DNA of 64,000 nt from Sphingomonas sp. LHG3406-1 (GCF_029637485.1 NZ_CP069128.1:2202001-2266000), one strand, 5' to 3'. Numbered from the stretch's first letter, positions 8,310 to 18,967 are shown. The notes: a model not told the origin generated them from the sequence alone. Numbers and translations: made by a program.

Positions 8310-8345
8310 ACGAGGGGGCGCCGATTAGCTTCGCCCGAAAAGAAT

Positions 8346-8382
8346 GGCCCCGGCGGATCGCTCCGACGGGGCCTTTCTCTTG
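8346..8382 (+). terminator. Bidirectional intrinsic terminator between pheA and hppA
   Basis: Stem GGCCCCG (8346-8352) pairs with CGGGGCC (8367-8373) and is followed by TTTCTCTT. On the minus strand the other flank is T-rich as well (ATTCTTTTCG), so it can end both convergent genes. Confidence 0.8.
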
Positions 8383-8400
8383 GCTCAAGGCCGACGAGGC

Positions 8401-10560
<2,160 letters not shown>

Positions 10561-10632
10561 GGGTACAGTTTCCCCCGTCCTGTTGTGGACGAAGGTTGTA
10601 AGGGGCGATTCGGGCCTGTCTAGCCGCTGATC

Positions 10633-10722
10633 CTAGGCCAGCAGGAAGGCGGTGAGGCCGCCGGAGATCAATCCGAACAGAGCGATGCCGATCCGCCGCA
10701 GGTCAGGGTAGGTGATGCTCAT
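10633..10722 (-). CDS. Possible 29-residue membrane microprotein overlapping thiL
   Basis: A short frame reading MSITYPDLRRIGIALFGL and then a hydrophobic end SGGLTAFLLA. Its start lies inside the last 20 bp of thiL in another frame, as expected for a coupled downstream gene. The layout (short polar head, one helix) is plausible for a microprotein. The ribosome-binding site is poor and the size gives little statistical weight. Confidence 0.3.
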   Translation of the reverse strand: MSITYPDLRRIGIALFGLISGGLTAFLLA

Positions 10723-11638
10723 AACCGAGGCGCTCCGGCAGCGGGACTGGCCCGAGGGTATCGGCGAGCGCGAAGGCCCCGTCCTCCGTCAGCTCGCCGA
10801 CACAGGCGACCATGACGTCATGGTCTTGAAGAAGGGTTAAGGCGTCGACCTCGGGGGGCAGCGCGGCGAGCAGGGCATAGTCGTCGCCGCCGGTCGCCGC
10901 GAACAGCCGGGCGGCGCGGTCTTCTCCCCTGCCCGCGACGAAGGCGGGTGAGAGGGCCACGGCGGAAAGGTCGAGCCGAAGGCCGCAGCCGCTTGCCTGG
11001 GCGAGGCGCTGGGCGTCGAGCAGGAGGCCGTCGGATACGTCCATCATCGCGCTGGCGTGCGGAGCGAGGATTTGGCCGGTGGCGAGCAGCGGCCTGGGCA
11101 GGCGATAGGAGTCGACGAGCGGGCCCCCGGCGTTCGGATCGGCCTTGAGCAGATCGAGGCCGGCGGCGGCGTCGCCGATGGGGCCGGCGATCCACAGGCG
11201 GTCGCCAGGGCGGCCACCGGCGCGGCTCGGAACCGCTGGTCCGGCTCGGCCGATGGCGGTCAGGCCGAGGACCCTGGGCGCACCGGCGGGAAGCGCCACG
11301 GTGTCGCCGCCGAGAAGGTCGACCCCGTAAGTGCGGCAGGCCTCGTCGAGGCCGGCGAGGAATTCTTCCTCCCAGCCTGCCTCATCCTTCAGCGCGAGGG
11401 AGAGCAGGCAAGCCGCCGGAACCGCGCCCTTGGCGGCGAGGTCGGACAGGTTCACCGCCACCAGCTTCCAGCCGACGGTGCGCGGCGGATCGGAGGGCAG
11501 ATAGTGAACGCCTTCGACGATGGTGTCGTGGGTAAGGACGAGGTCGCCGAGGAGCGCGGCATCGTCGCGGAGGCCGCGCGCGCCCGGTGCAGTAGCGAAC
11601 GCGCGCAAGCGCGCGAGGACGGAGGCTTCGCTGGTCAC
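10703..11638 (-). CDS. thiL: Thiamine-monophosphate kinase
   Basis: A 311-residue ThiL that phosphorylates thiamine monophosphate to thiamine pyrophosphate. Family motifs are present: the N-terminal GLRDDAALL with paired aspartates, HDTIVEGVHYLP, LLGGDTVALPAG, MMDVSDGLLLDAQRLA and ATGGDDYALL, the Mg-ATP ligands of the AIR-synthase fold. It follows nusB by 15 bp on the same strand, the nusB-thiL order common in proteobacteria, and is the last large gene of a minus-strand operon. Confidence 0.96.
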   Translation of the reverse strand: MTSEASVLARLRAFATAPGARGLRDDAALLGDLVLTHDTIVEGVHYLPSDPPRTVGWKLVAVNLSDLAAKGAVPAACLLSLALKDEAGWEEEFLAGLDEACRTYGVDLLGGDTVALPAGAPRVLGLTAIGRAGPAVPSRAGGRPGDRLWIAGPIGDAAAGLDLLKADPNAGGPLVDSYRLPRPLLATGQILAPHASAMMDVSDGLLLDAQRLAQASGCGLRLDLSAVALSPAFVAGRGEDRAARLFAATGGDDYALLAALPPEVDALTLLQDHDVMVACVGELTEDGAFALADTLGPVPLPERLGYEHHLP

Positions 11639-11653
11639 CGCGGAAAGCGCAGC

Positions 11654-12106
11654 CTAGCGCCGCACATCCCTTGCCACCTTGTCGAGCAGCCCGTTGACGA
11701 ACTTGACGTCCTTCTCGTCGAAGAAGGCGTGGGCGACGTCGAGATATTCGTCGATGACGGTACCGACGGTCACGTCCGGGCGCGCGAGCAGCTCGTAGGT
11801 GCCGGCACGGAGGATCGCGCGCATCGATCGGTCGAGGCGGTCGAGCTTCCACCCTTCGGCAAGGCGTTCGGTGATGACGCGGTCGATCTCCTCGGAACGG
11901 GCGGTGACGCCGCGCACGATGTCGTCGAAGAAGTCCATCTCGGCATCGATCAGGGTCGCTTCATCGATCGTCGCGCCGAACCGGTGCTGGTGAAATTCGT
12001 GGAGCAGGAGCGGGGTCGGCGTGCCTTCCATTTCCTGCTGGTAGAGCGCCTGGACGGCGTTGAGGCGCGCGGCGGAGCGGGCGCGGGATTTCTTCGGAGG
12101 AGCCAT
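11654..12106 (-). CDS. nusB: Transcription antitermination factor NusB
   Basis: A 150-residue all-helical NusB, which with NusE binds boxA RNA for rRNA antitermination. Visible signatures include RSAARLNAVQALYQQEMEG, ILRAGTYELLARPDVTVGTV and FVNGLLDKVARDVR. The ATG at 12106 gives the expected short basic N-terminus (MAPPKKSRARS). The frame extends upstream without a believable start. It lies 11 bp after the hydrolase gene and 15 bp before thiL, so these three are probably one transcript. Confidence 0.96.
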   Translation of the reverse strand: MAPPKKSRARSAARLNAVQALYQQEMEGTPTPLLLHEFHQHRFGATIDEATLIDAEMDFFDDIVRGVTARSEEIDRVITERLAEGWKLDRLDRSMRAILRAGTYELLARPDVTVGTVIDEYLDVAHAFFDEKDVKFVNGLLDKVARDVRR

Positions 12107-12117
12107 GATGTGCGGGC

Positions 12118-13023
12118 CTATGCCCCCGTATGGCTTTCGAGGAAAGTCCGCAGCGGTTTTGCGACGGCTTCCGGCTTCTCCCACGGGAGGAAGTGACCGG
12201 CCTCCTCGACTCGGACCAGGGTGAGCTCCTCGACCAACGTGTCGAGCCCGTCGAGCTGGAGCGGGAGCAAAGCCTTGTCCTTCATCCCCCAGACGACGAG
12301 CGTCGGCACCTTCACCCTGGGGAAGGCGCGCAGGAGGAAGTCGGGCAGGGGCAGGTCGATGCCCGGCGGCGGCACGATCACGGCAGCGCCGCGATACCAG
12401 TTGAGCATGGCGGCGAAGACGCCGGGCTGCGACCATTCGGCGATATATTGCGCCTTCTCCTCCGGCGGGATGATGGCGAGATCGACATGGCCCGAGAAGC
12501 TCTTGTCGAAGAAGGCCTGCCAGCCGATCGTCTCGGGGAACTTCTCGAAGCCGGGCGCGCGGAAGGCGTTGATATACTGGCTGGCGGCGCGCTGGTCGCT
12601 GTCCTCGATCAGGCTCTTCTGGAAGATGACCGGGTGGGGCGCGTTGACGATGACGAGGCGTTTAAGGCGCGGGTCGCCCCGAAGCGCCGCCGCCCAGGAG
12701 ACCGCTCCGCCCCAGTCGTGGCCGACAAGGGTGAAATCGTCGAGGCCGAGCCGATCGACCAGCGCGAACAGGTCGGCGACGATCCTGTCGGTGGCATAGT
12801 CCGCCTTGTCCTGCGGCGCGTCCGAGCCGGCGAAGCCGCGCTGGTCGGGCATGATCAGCCGGTACCGGTCGGCCAGCAGCGGCACGAGCCCGCGCCAGGT
12901 GCGGTGCGATTCCGGAAAGCCGTGGAGGAGGATGATCGGCGGGCCGTCCTCGGGGCCGGCGGCGGCGACGTTGAGCGTGACGCCGGTCTGGAGGGCGTGG
13001 CGGGTGAAGCTGAGGTCGTTCAT
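12118..13023 (-). CDS. Alpha/beta hydrolase, epoxide hydrolase/haloalkane dehalogenase-like
   Basis: A 301-residue alpha/beta hydrolase. The oxyanion-hole motif HGFPESHRTW is followed by MPDQRGFAGSD and by the nucleophile elbow VGHDWGGAV with Asp103 as nucleophile, which is typical of epoxide hydrolases and haloalkane dehalogenases. The catalytic histidine is His277 in EAGHFLPWEKP. A helical cap lies between. Dehalogenase versus epoxide hydrolase cannot be settled by eye, although the HGFPES motif favours epoxide hydrolase. It heads the nusB-thiL set with an 11-bp gap; no functional link is obvious. Confidence 0.88.
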   Translation of the reverse strand: MNDLSFTRHALQTGVTLNVAAAGPEDGPPIILLHGFPESHRTWRGLVPLLADRYRLIMPDQRGFAGSDAPQDKADYATDRIVADLFALVDRLGLDDFTLVGHDWGGAVSWAAALRGDPRLKRLVIVNAPHPVIFQKSLIEDSDQRAASQYINAFRAPGFEKFPETIGWQAFFDKSFSGHVDLAIIPPEEKAQYIAEWSQPGVFAAMLNWYRGAAVIVPPPGIDLPLPDFLLRAFPRVKVPTLVVWGMKDKALLPLQLDGLDTLVEELTLVRVEEAGHFLPWEKPEAVAKPLRTFLESHTGA

Positions 13024-13042
13024 GCGGAGCCCTTTGCACTGG

Positions 13043-13116
13043 CGCCCTTCGACTGCGCGCTACGCGCTCCGCTCAGGACGGACGATGCCTTACACGCTCG
13101 TTCGGCCTGAGCGAAG
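13043..13116. repeat. Degenerate palindromic repeat (CTTCGAC...CTGAGCGAAG type)
   Basis: Between two same-strand genes lies a partly palindromic element: CCCTTCGACTGCGCGCTACG, then GCTCAGG (13071-13077) and, after a spacer, TTCGGCCTGAGCGAAG, with CCTGAGC at 13106-13112 pairing the first arm. It is a diverged relative of the much more perfect element at 26034-26115. Confidence 0.6.
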
Positions 13117-13131
13117 CCGATGGACATCGCG

Positions 13132-13977
13132 CTAGGCCGCGGGCTCTTCCGCTCGATAGCCCGCCACCTCGGTCTTGCGGCCCCACCAGGCGCGGACGGC
13201 CCGCAGCGGCCGCGAGCGCCAGAGCAGGGCGAGAAGGCCGAGGAGGAGGAGCCAGGGAAGCAGCAGGGCGATTGCCTTCAGCGCGAAGCTGATCATGGTG
13301 ACAAAACTGGAGACCAGCAGCTTAAGGCTCTCCCTCAGCGGGTTTTCCTGGAAGCCGGGGATGCCGCCCTCGCCATAATAGTTGAAGGTGACCGGCGTGA
13401 AGGAGAGGCGCTGCTCGCCGCTGCGGACGGTGTTGCGGTTGCGGGTGGCATCGGCAAGCAGGGCGTCGAGCTGTCGCAGGAGTTCGGCCCTCTCCGGACT
13501 GTCGGCGGGGGCCGCTTCGAGCCGCCTCCGAAGTTCGGCTTCGCGCTCGCTCATGTCCTGACCGGCCGTCCGCGCCTCCGCGACGCCGGTGCCGACGTCC
13601 TCGCCGGTGAACTCGCTGCGGACGAGCCTGCCGTCGGCGCCGCGCACGTCCTCCAGCGCGGCCTTGCCGAACTGGCGGGCGATGGCGGGGTCGAGGCGAA
13701 GCTGCAGCATGCCGCTGATCTCGTCATTCTCGCCCACGCTGTAGCGCAGCCCGGTGATCCGGCAGCGCCCGGTCCCGAGCTGCTCGCAGCGGGCCGCATG
13801 CCGCTCCTGCACCGCCTCGATCCGGTCGTTGCCGAGCAGATAGTCGTAGGTGAAGGCCCAGGCGACTCCGGGCGAAACGGCGGTGAGACTTTCGGTGCTG
13901 GTGGTGGTTTCCTGACTTCCCTGCTGGCCGCACGAGACCAGCAGCGCTGCCGAGGCCGCGACAAAGAACTTACGCAT
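13132..13977 (-). CDS. DUF4349-type lipoprotein
   Basis: A 281-residue predicted lipoprotein: signal peptide MRKFFVAASAALLVSC with Cys16 as the lipidation site. A DUF4349-like periplasmic domain follows (YLLGNDRIEAVQERHAARC, a coiled-coil stretch EREAELRRRLEAAPADSPER, then RSGEQRLSFTPVTFNYYG). Near the C-terminus is a membrane helix (ALLLPWLLLLGLLALLW) with a basic tail. ATG 13977 was chosen because AAGGAGGG lies about 6 bp upstream, better placed than the in-frame ATG at 13983. Function unknown; transcribed alone. Confidence 0.83.
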   Translation of the reverse strand: MRKFFVAASAALLVSCGQQGSQETTTSTESLTAVSPGVAWAFTYDYLLGNDRIEAVQERHAARCEQLGTGRCRITGLRYSVGENDEISGMLQLRLDPAIARQFGKAALEDVRGADGRLVRSEFTGEDVGTGVAEARTAGQDMSEREAELRRRLEAAPADSPERAELLRQLDALLADATRNRNTVRSGEQRLSFTPVTFNYYGEGGIPGFQENPLRESLKLLVSSFVTMISFALKAIALLLPWLLLLGLLALLWRSRPLRAVRAWWGRKTEVAGYRAEEPAA

Positions 13978-14098
13978 GACCATCCCTCCTTCGTGGCCTG
14001 GCTCTGGCGGCCGGCTCCACGGCGAGGGTCTCATTGTGGAGGGGCGGAAGCAATCCGGCTTGCGATGAGAAGATCCGCGCCGTCCGGACGGGGAGAGC

Positions 14099-15001
14099 CT
14101 AGGGGTAGCTGACCGTCAGCGGGATCTCCGGCAGCGGAATCCATTCGTGGTCATCCTGCGGGGGCAGGGCGAATTCGCCCGCCTTCCACGCGCGCTGGGC
14201 TTCCTGGATGCGGTCGCGGCGGCTGGAGACGAAGTTCCACCAGACGTGGCGTTCGCCGTCCATCGGGGCGCCGCCGGCGAGCATGAACCGGGCGCCGCGT
14301 TCCGAGCGCAGGACCGGGCGGGTGCCGGGGCGGAGGAGGACGAGGTGCATCTGTTCGAGCCCTTCGCCGTCCACGGTCGCGTCGCCGTCGAGGAGATAGA
14401 GCGCGCGCTCGTCCGCCTCGCGGTCCAGTTCGAGGGAGGCGCCCGGAGCGAGGTGGATGGCGGCGTAGATGGTGGGGTGGTGCTGGGTGACGGGCGAGGT
14501 CGCGCCGAAGGCCGAGCCCATGATGAGGTCGAGCCTGACGCCGCTGCCTTCGATGACGGGAATCCGGTCGGCGGGGACATGCTGGAAGGCGGCGTCCACC
14601 TCCTCCTTGTCCTGCGGCAGGGCAAGCCAGGTCTGGATGCCGTCCAGCCGTGGCCCCGCGGCGCGCTCGTCGGCGGGCGAGCGTTCGGAATGGCTGATGC
14701 CCTTGCCCGCGGTCATCAAATTGACCGCGCCGGGCTCGATCCGCTGGATGGAGCCGACGCTGTCGCGATGGTCGATCGCGCCTTCGAACAGATAGGTGAC
14801 GGTGGCGAGGTTGATGTGGGGGTGGGGGCGGACGTCGATGCCCTCGTCCACGCCGAGCCGCGCCGGGCCCATCTGGTCGAAGAAGATGAAGGGGCCGACC
14901 ATGGTCCTGAGCTTGTGCGGCAGGGTGCGGTGGACCTTGAAGCCGCCGAGGTCGTGGCTGACCGGGGCGAGGCTCATCAGGATGGCGCTATCGTTGTTCA
15001 T
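14099..15001 (-). CDS. Pirin family protein (cupin, possible quercetinase-like)
   Basis: A 300-residue bicupin of the pirin family. The N-terminal cupin holds the metal-binding signature VRPHPHINLATVTYLFEG, then IDHRDSVGS and MTAGKGISHSE, matching the His-His-His-Glu site of YhhW/pirin proteins, some of which show quercetin 2,3-dioxygenase activity. A second cupin covers the C-terminal half. It is coupled to bolA by an ATGA overlap at 14998-15001, so both should be translated from one message. The biological substrate is unknown. Confidence 0.93.
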   Translation of the reverse strand: MNNDSAILMSLAPVSHDLGGFKVHRTLPHKLRTMVGPFIFFDQMGPARLGVDEGIDVRPHPHINLATVTYLFEGAIDHRDSVGSIQRIEPGAVNLMTAGKGISHSERSPADERAAGPRLDGIQTWLALPQDKEEVDAAFQHVPADRIPVIEGSGVRLDLIMGSAFGATSPVTQHHPTIYAAIHLAPGASLELDREADERALYLLDGDATVDGEGLEQMHLVLLRPGTRPVLRSERGARFMLAGGAPMDGERHVWWNFVSSRRDRIQEAQRAWKAGEFALPPQDDHEWIPLPEIPLTVSYP

Positions 15002-15282
15002 TCGCCTGGTGCCCTCGTTTCCATGGCGAGTGCGTGGACCCGCTCGTGCATGAGATCGCCCAGCGCCTTGTAGACCAGCCGCTGGCGCTGGACGCGGTTC
15101 AGGCCGGCAAAGGTTGCAGCTTCGATCGACAGGAAGAAGTGCGACTCGCCGGCCGGATTATAGCCACCATGGCCGCGATGCTGCTCGCTGTCGTCGCGCA
15201 AATTCATCCGCGCCGGGGCGAGGTGGCTTTCGAGGCGAGCGATCATTTCGCGGGCGACCGGACCGATGGCAGGAGCGTTCAT
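14998..15282 (-). CDS. BolA family protein
   Basis: A 94-residue BolA/IbaG-type protein. It shows the class fold with DDSEQHRGH, GESHFFLSIEAATFAGLNRV, QRQRLVYKALGD and the C-terminal histidine segment ERVHALAMET. BolA proteins pair with monothiol glutaredoxins in iron-sulfur traffic and stress response. The ATG at 15282 gives the normal length. It is divergent from the dnaJ-like gene with 38 bp between starts, as in other alphaproteobacteria where bolA, dnaJ, cobS and cobT are neighbours. Confidence 0.93.
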   Translation of the reverse strand: MNAPAIGPVAREMIARLESHLAPARMNLRDDSEQHRGHGGYNPAGESHFFLSIEAATFAGLNRVQRQRLVYKALGDLMHERVHALAMETRAPGE

Positions 15283-15320
15283 CGCGCCTATATAGTGAGG
15301 CTCGCAGAACAAGACGACCG

Positions 15321-15902
15321 ATGGCTTCAAGATCTCCCAAGTTCCACGGACGGGTGGAAGGCGCCGCAGCGCATTGCGCGGTGCCCGGCTGCCCCGAACC
15401 CGGCGAATATAAGGCGCCGCTCAGCGCCCCGACTTTCGATGGGCCGGGGGCGTGGCAATGGCTGTGCCTGGATCATGTCCGCGAGCATAATGCGCGCTAC
15501 AATTACTTCTCGGGGATGAGTCCGGAGGAGATCGAGGCCGCGCAGTCGCCGATTGCCGGCTGGGACCGCTCGACGCGCGCCTTCGCCACCGCGGCGGGAG
15601 CCGATCCGGCCCCTGCCTGGGCCGACTTCAGGGACCCGCTCGAGGCCATCAGCGGGCGCTTCGGCGACCGCTTCCGGCGCGAGACGCCCGTACGCAGCCG
15701 CTTCTCGGGCGAGGAAAGGCAGGCGCTGAGCGTACTGGGCCTCGGCGAGGACAGCGACCTCCATGGCGTGCGCAAGCGCTATTCGGAGCTGGTCCGCCGT
15801 TACCATCCCGACCGCAACGGCGGCGACCGTGCCCACGAGAAGAAGCTCGCTGCCGTGCTCGACGCTTGGGCCAAGCTGAAGGTGGCGCCAGCCTTCGCCT
15901 GA
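15321..15902 (+). CDS. DnaJ-domain protein with N-terminal Cys/His cluster
   Basis: A 193-residue J-domain protein in which the J domain is C-terminal (residues about 130-190: ALSVLGLGEDSDLHGVRKRY, with His162-Pro163-Asp164). The N-terminal half carries HCAVPGC (Cys19, Cys24) and LCLDHVREHNARYNYF (Cys49, His52), a possible zinc site, and GWDRSTRAF. This is the J protein usually found next to bolA and cobS in alphaproteobacteria. Its stop forms a shared TGATCA with the stop of the convergent GST gene, with no gap. In relatives, as I recall, cobS follows; here about 5 kb intervene. Confidence 0.92.
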   Translation: MASRSPKFHGRVEGAAAHCAVPGCPEPGEYKAPLSAPTFDGPGAWQWLCLDHVREHNARYNYFSGMSPEEIEAAQSPIAGWDRSTRAFATAAGADPAPAWADFRDPLEAISGRFGDRFRRETPVRSRFSGEERQALSVLGLGEDSDLHGVRKRYSELVRRYHPDRNGGDRAHEKKLAAVLDAWAKLKVAPAFA

Positions 15903-16577
15903 TCAGTCGCGGTCGGGCGCGCCGAGCGGGAAGAAGGGGCGATAGGGGCGGGCGTCCTCGATGCAGCGGCGGACCGGAGGCAGGTGGAGCAGCTCGGCCC
16001 GGAGCCGGGTCAGGCGGTGGTGATCGGCAGGGATGCGCTCGATCCAGTCGGCGTAGAAGAGCGAGGGTGCGGCGGCACAGGTGACCAGCGACACATGCGG
16101 CGGCAGATCATGCTCCGACAGCCACTGCTCGAGCCAGGCATAGGCCTTGAGCAGCTTGGCCTTGCCGCCGGCGACCTCGGCCGCGTCCGGCTCGTCGCGA
16201 AGGCCAAGCTCGGGCTTGTCGCGGTTCACGAAGTAGGCCGAAACCACGCGCTGCATGTTGCCCATGACGTAATTGTCGAACACCCGGTCTATCATCCGCG
16301 CCACCACCGCCTGCGCCGGATCGGTCGGGATCAGCGGCGCGGGCCCGGGATGGTGAACCGCGAGATGCTCGACGATGCTGGTCGCCTCGATGACGACCGA
16401 GTTGCCGTCGACCAGCACGGGGATGTGTCCACCGGCATGCACCCTGCCGCAGAATTGTTCACTGAGCGGACGGTCGCCCGCCATCATCACGAACTCGAAT
16501 GGCGTTTCGTTCGCGTAGAGCGGGATCAGCGCCTTCCAGCAGTAGCTGCTGAAAGGATGACCGTGGAGCTGAAGCAT
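15903..16577 (-). CDS. Glutathione S-transferase family protein
   Basis: A 224-residue GST: thioredoxin-like N-terminal domain (LHGHPFSSYCWKALIPLYAN, then GGHIPVLVDGNSVVIEATSI with the VIEATSI glutathione-binding turn) and an all-helical C-terminal domain. The Ser-Ser-Tyr-Cys segment near the N-terminus could supply the catalytic residue. ATG 16577 was preferred over GTG 16580; it overlaps the upstream stop (TGATG). It is the last gene of the seven-gene operon and its stop abuts the dnaJ-like stop. Substrate unknown; detoxification is inferred from the operon. Confidence 0.9.
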   Translation of the reverse strand: MLQLHGHPFSSYCWKALIPLYANETPFEFVMMAGDRPLSEQFCGRVHAGGHIPVLVDGNSVVIEATSIVEHLAVHHPGPAPLIPTDPAQAVVARMIDRVFDNYVMGNMQRVVSAYFVNRDKPELGLRDEPDAAEVAGGKAKLLKAYAWLEQWLSEHDLPPHVSLVTCAAAPSLFYADWIERIPADHHRLTRLRAELLHLPPVRRCIEDARPYRPFFPLGAPDRD

Positions 16578-17299
16578 CACCAGCGTCCCTCGGCCATCGC
16601 CTGCTGCCGGGCGTTTTCGCGTTCGCTGGTCGACTGGGGGCCGGCCCAGCCGTGGTCGATCTCGCCCGCCGGCTCATAGGTCGCTATCACCGTGCCGGAG
16701 CGGGTCAGCTGGTGGCCCACGAGGCGCAGGGCGCGCGCCGGCATGTCGTTGCCGAACCACCGCTTGCCGCGGCCGAGGACCACCGGGAAGGTCATCACCG
16801 TGAGGCTGTCGAGCAGCCCGGCGGCGATCAGCGCGGGGTAGAGGGTGCTGCTCCCCTGGATGACGAGGTCGGGGCCGTCGCCTACCTTGATCCCCTTGAG
16901 TTCCTCCATGCCGCCGACGCGATGGCTGTTGGACCAGCCGAGCTCCGGCGTGCCGCGGGTCAGGACATACTTGTTTGCGCGGGTGAAGTCCTCGCCCATC
17001 TGGATCGCGGCGGCCGCGCCTTCGTCCTTGCCGGTCTTGTCGAACACCTCGCCGATGCCGGTCGCCTCGCCTCCGACATAGGGCCAGTAGGCGGCGAAGA
17101 TGTCATAGGTGCGCCGGCCGAGCAGCAGGTCGTAGGACTGGCCGAACACCGCATCGATCGCGCCGCCGACATCCTCGTCGAAGAATTGCGGGAGCCAGCC
17201 GCCATGGGCAAAGCCGCCGGTCGGGTCCTCGCTCGGCCCGCCGGGCGCCTGGATGACCCCGTCGAGGGAGGCGAACAGGCTGCCCCGGATCCTACGCAT
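16577..17299 (-). CDS. Dihydrofolate reductase-like (RibD C-terminal fold) protein
   Basis: A 240-residue member of the RibD-C/DHFR-like reductase group. It has the N-terminal strand RGSLFASLDGVIQAPGG, the central LLLGRRTYDIFAAYWP and VIQGSSTLYPALIAAGLLD, with the nucleotide-binding GSSTL turn, then VLGRGKRWF. These enzymes usually use NAD(P)H, and many are accessory reductases of unknown substrate. The gene overlaps its upstream neighbour by 8 bp and its downstream neighbour by 1 bp, so it is firmly part of the operon. Confidence 0.9.
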   Translation of the reverse strand: MRRIRGSLFASLDGVIQAPGGPSEDPTGGFAHGGWLPQFFDEDVGGAIDAVFGQSYDLLLGRRTYDIFAAYWPYVGGEATGIGEVFDKTGKDEGAAAAIQMGEDFTRANKYVLTRGTPELGWSNSHRVGGMEELKGIKVGDGPDLVIQGSSTLYPALIAAGLLDSLTVMTFPVVLGRGKRWFGNDMPARALRLVGHQLTRSGTVIATYEPAGEIDHGWAGPQSTSERENARQQAMAEGRW

Positions 17300-17783
17300 C
17301 GCCCGTGGCTCCCTCGGCCGCGCGCTCGATCGCCGCGACGTCGATCTTCTTCATGGTCATCATGGCTTCGAACGCCCTTCTGGCCCGTTCGCCGCCATGG
17401 TTGAGGCAGTCGACGAGGAGGCGCGGGGTGATCTGCCAGGAGAAGCCCCAACGGTCCTTGCACCAGCCGCACTCGCTTTCCTGTCCGCCACCGTCGACGA
17501 TGGCGTTCCAGTAGCGGTCGGTCTCGGCCTGGTCCTCGGTCAGGACCATGAAGCTGACGGCCTCGTTCGGTTGGAATTTCGGGCCGCCGTTCAGGCCCGA
17601 GAAGGCGCGGCCGAGGACGGTGAAGTCGACCGTGATCTCGTTACCGGCCTGGCCATCGGGATAGTCCGAGGGCGCCTTGGCGGCGGTCCCGACGTGGCTG
17701 TCGGGGAAGGTCGCGGCGTAGAATTCAGCGGCCTTGCGGGCCTCGCCATGGTCGAACCACAGCACGGTGGTGAGCTTTTCCAT
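17292..17783 (-). CDS. VOC superfamily protein, PhnB-like
   Basis: A 163-residue single-domain vicinal-oxygen-chelate protein of the PhnB / 3-demethylubiquinone methyltransferase-like group: LTTVLWFDHGEARKAAEFY, DFTVLGRAFSGLNGGPKF, AVSFMVLTEDQAETDRYWNA and CGWCKDRWGFSWQITPR. The motif CGWCKDRWG is characteristic of this subfamily. Actual activities of these proteins are mostly unknown. It lies 8 bp after the two-domain VOC gene and overlaps the reductase gene. Confidence 0.9.
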   Translation of the reverse strand: MEKLTTVLWFDHGEARKAAEFYAATFPDSHVGTAAKAPSDYPDGQAGNEITVDFTVLGRAFSGLNGGPKFQPNEAVSFMVLTEDQAETDRYWNAIVDGGGQESECGWCKDRWGFSWQITPRLLVDCLNHGGERARRAFEAMMTMKKIDVAAIERAAEGATGDA

Positions 17784-17791
17784 CTTTCCCC

Positions 17792-18562
17792 CTAGGCCTT
17801 GCGCGGGCCGACAAGGCCGAACCGGGCGCCCTGCGGATCGAGCCCGACCAGCGAATAATCGCCGCCGGGGATCTCCTGCGGTTCCTGCACCACGCTGCCG
17901 CCGCCGGACCGGACTTGCTCCGCCGCCGCGTCGATGTCGGGCACGTGGAAATAGTAGAGCCAGCCCGGAACGCTGCCCGGCACGCTTGCGGGCATCAGCG
18001 CTCCAAGCCCGCCGCTGGCGTTGTGGAGGAATTCGTAGTCACCAAGCGGCCCCATCGGCATGGCCCCTTCCTGCCGCCAGCCGAACGCCTCGGCGTAGAA
18101 ACGCTTGGAGGCTGCCGGGTCGGGGCTGGTCAGCTCGGCCCAGACGACATGGCCGAAGCTGTCCGGCGCCATGCGAAAGGCGGTGCTGGTCTCCTCGCTG
18201 TCGCCACGCATGACGTAGAGGGTGGCGCCGTGCGGATCGGCGAGCATGGCCATGCGGCCGACGCCCTCGATCGTCATGGCGGGCATGCGGCTGGTGGCGC
18301 CCGCGGCGGTCATCCGCTCCACGCTCCTGTCGACATCGTCCACACCGACATAGCCGAGCCAGACGGGCGCGCCGCCGCCATCGGGCATCTTCATCAGCCC
18401 GCCGATGCTGCCGTCGGGAGCATTGAGGATGCGGTAGTCCATGCCCTCCATGCCGCTGTCGGCAATCGTCCAGCCGGCCACGCGGGCGTAGAAGTCCTGG
18501 GCGGCGTCGGGGTCGCTGGTCAGCAGCTCGAACCAGATGAGGTCGCCCGGCGGGTTGGCCAT
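17792..18562 (-). CDS. Two-domain VOC (glyoxalase/bleomycin-resistance-like) protein
   Basis: A 256-residue protein with two tandem VOC modules. The first (about 1-120) starts DLIWFELLTSDPDAAQDFY and the second (about 130-254) starts GHVVWAELTSPDPAASKRFY; both end in the DPQGA or DPHGA turn before the last strand. This is the arrangement of bacterial proteins related to the actinobacterial hydroxylase/27-kDa antigen CFP30B. Ligand unknown. Fourth gene of the operon, with 3 bp before it and 8 bp after. Confidence 0.9.
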   Translation of the reverse strand: MANPPGDLIWFELLTSDPDAAQDFYARVAGWTIADSGMEGMDYRILNAPDGSIGGLMKMPDGGGAPVWLGYVGVDDVDRSVERMTAAGATSRMPAMTIEGVGRMAMLADPHGATLYVMRGDSEETSTAFRMAPDSFGHVVWAELTSPDPAASKRFYAEAFGWRQEGAMPMGPLGDYEFLHNASGGLGALMPASVPGSVPGWLYYFHVPDIDAAAEQVRSGGGSVVQEPQEIPGGDYSLVGLDPQGARFGLVGPRKA

Positions 18563-18565
18563 GGA

Positions 18566-18967
18566 TCAGCCCTCCGTCGAAACGGGCTGGCGGGCCGATG
18601 CGAGCAGCGTTGCCAAAGCCTCCTCTCCGACCAGGGGATTGAAGCCGCCCCAGAACATGCGCTTGCCGTCGAACGGCGGGTCGCCCTCAGGCATGAGTTC
18701 GGGCATGCCCATGATCTTCTCCCATGCCCCGTCGCGGGTCGCCTTGTCGGGCCAGATGATGAAGGAGAAGACGACGTTCTCGCCTTCTTCGGCGTGGACC
18801 GACTTGGGGAAGCTGGTGAGCTTGCCGGGTTCCAGCCCGTCGCCGAGCGTCTCGATCGACACGCCGCCGAGCTTCGCCGCCTCACGCGCAAAACTCTCGG
18901 CCATCGCCTTGTAAGCGTCGTGCTTGTCGGGGTGCAGGGGCAGGACAAATCCATCGACGTAGGCCAT
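18566..18967 (-). CDS. DUF1428 family protein
   Basis: A 133-residue protein with the hallmarks of DUF1428 (YbaA-like dimeric alpha-beta barrel): MAYVDGFVLPLHPDKHDAYK, VVFSFIIWPDKATRD and FDGKRMFWGGFNPLV. No enzymatic role is established for the family. Its start overlaps the GST stop by one base (TGATG) and its stop is 3 bp from the next start. Confidence 0.92.
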   Translation of the reverse strand: MAYVDGFVLPLHPDKHDAYKAMAESFAREAAKLGGVSIETLGDGLEPGKLTSFPKSVHAEEGENVVFSFIIWPDKATRDGAWEKIMGMPELMPEGDPPFDGKRMFWGGFNPLVGEEALATLLASARQPVSTEG

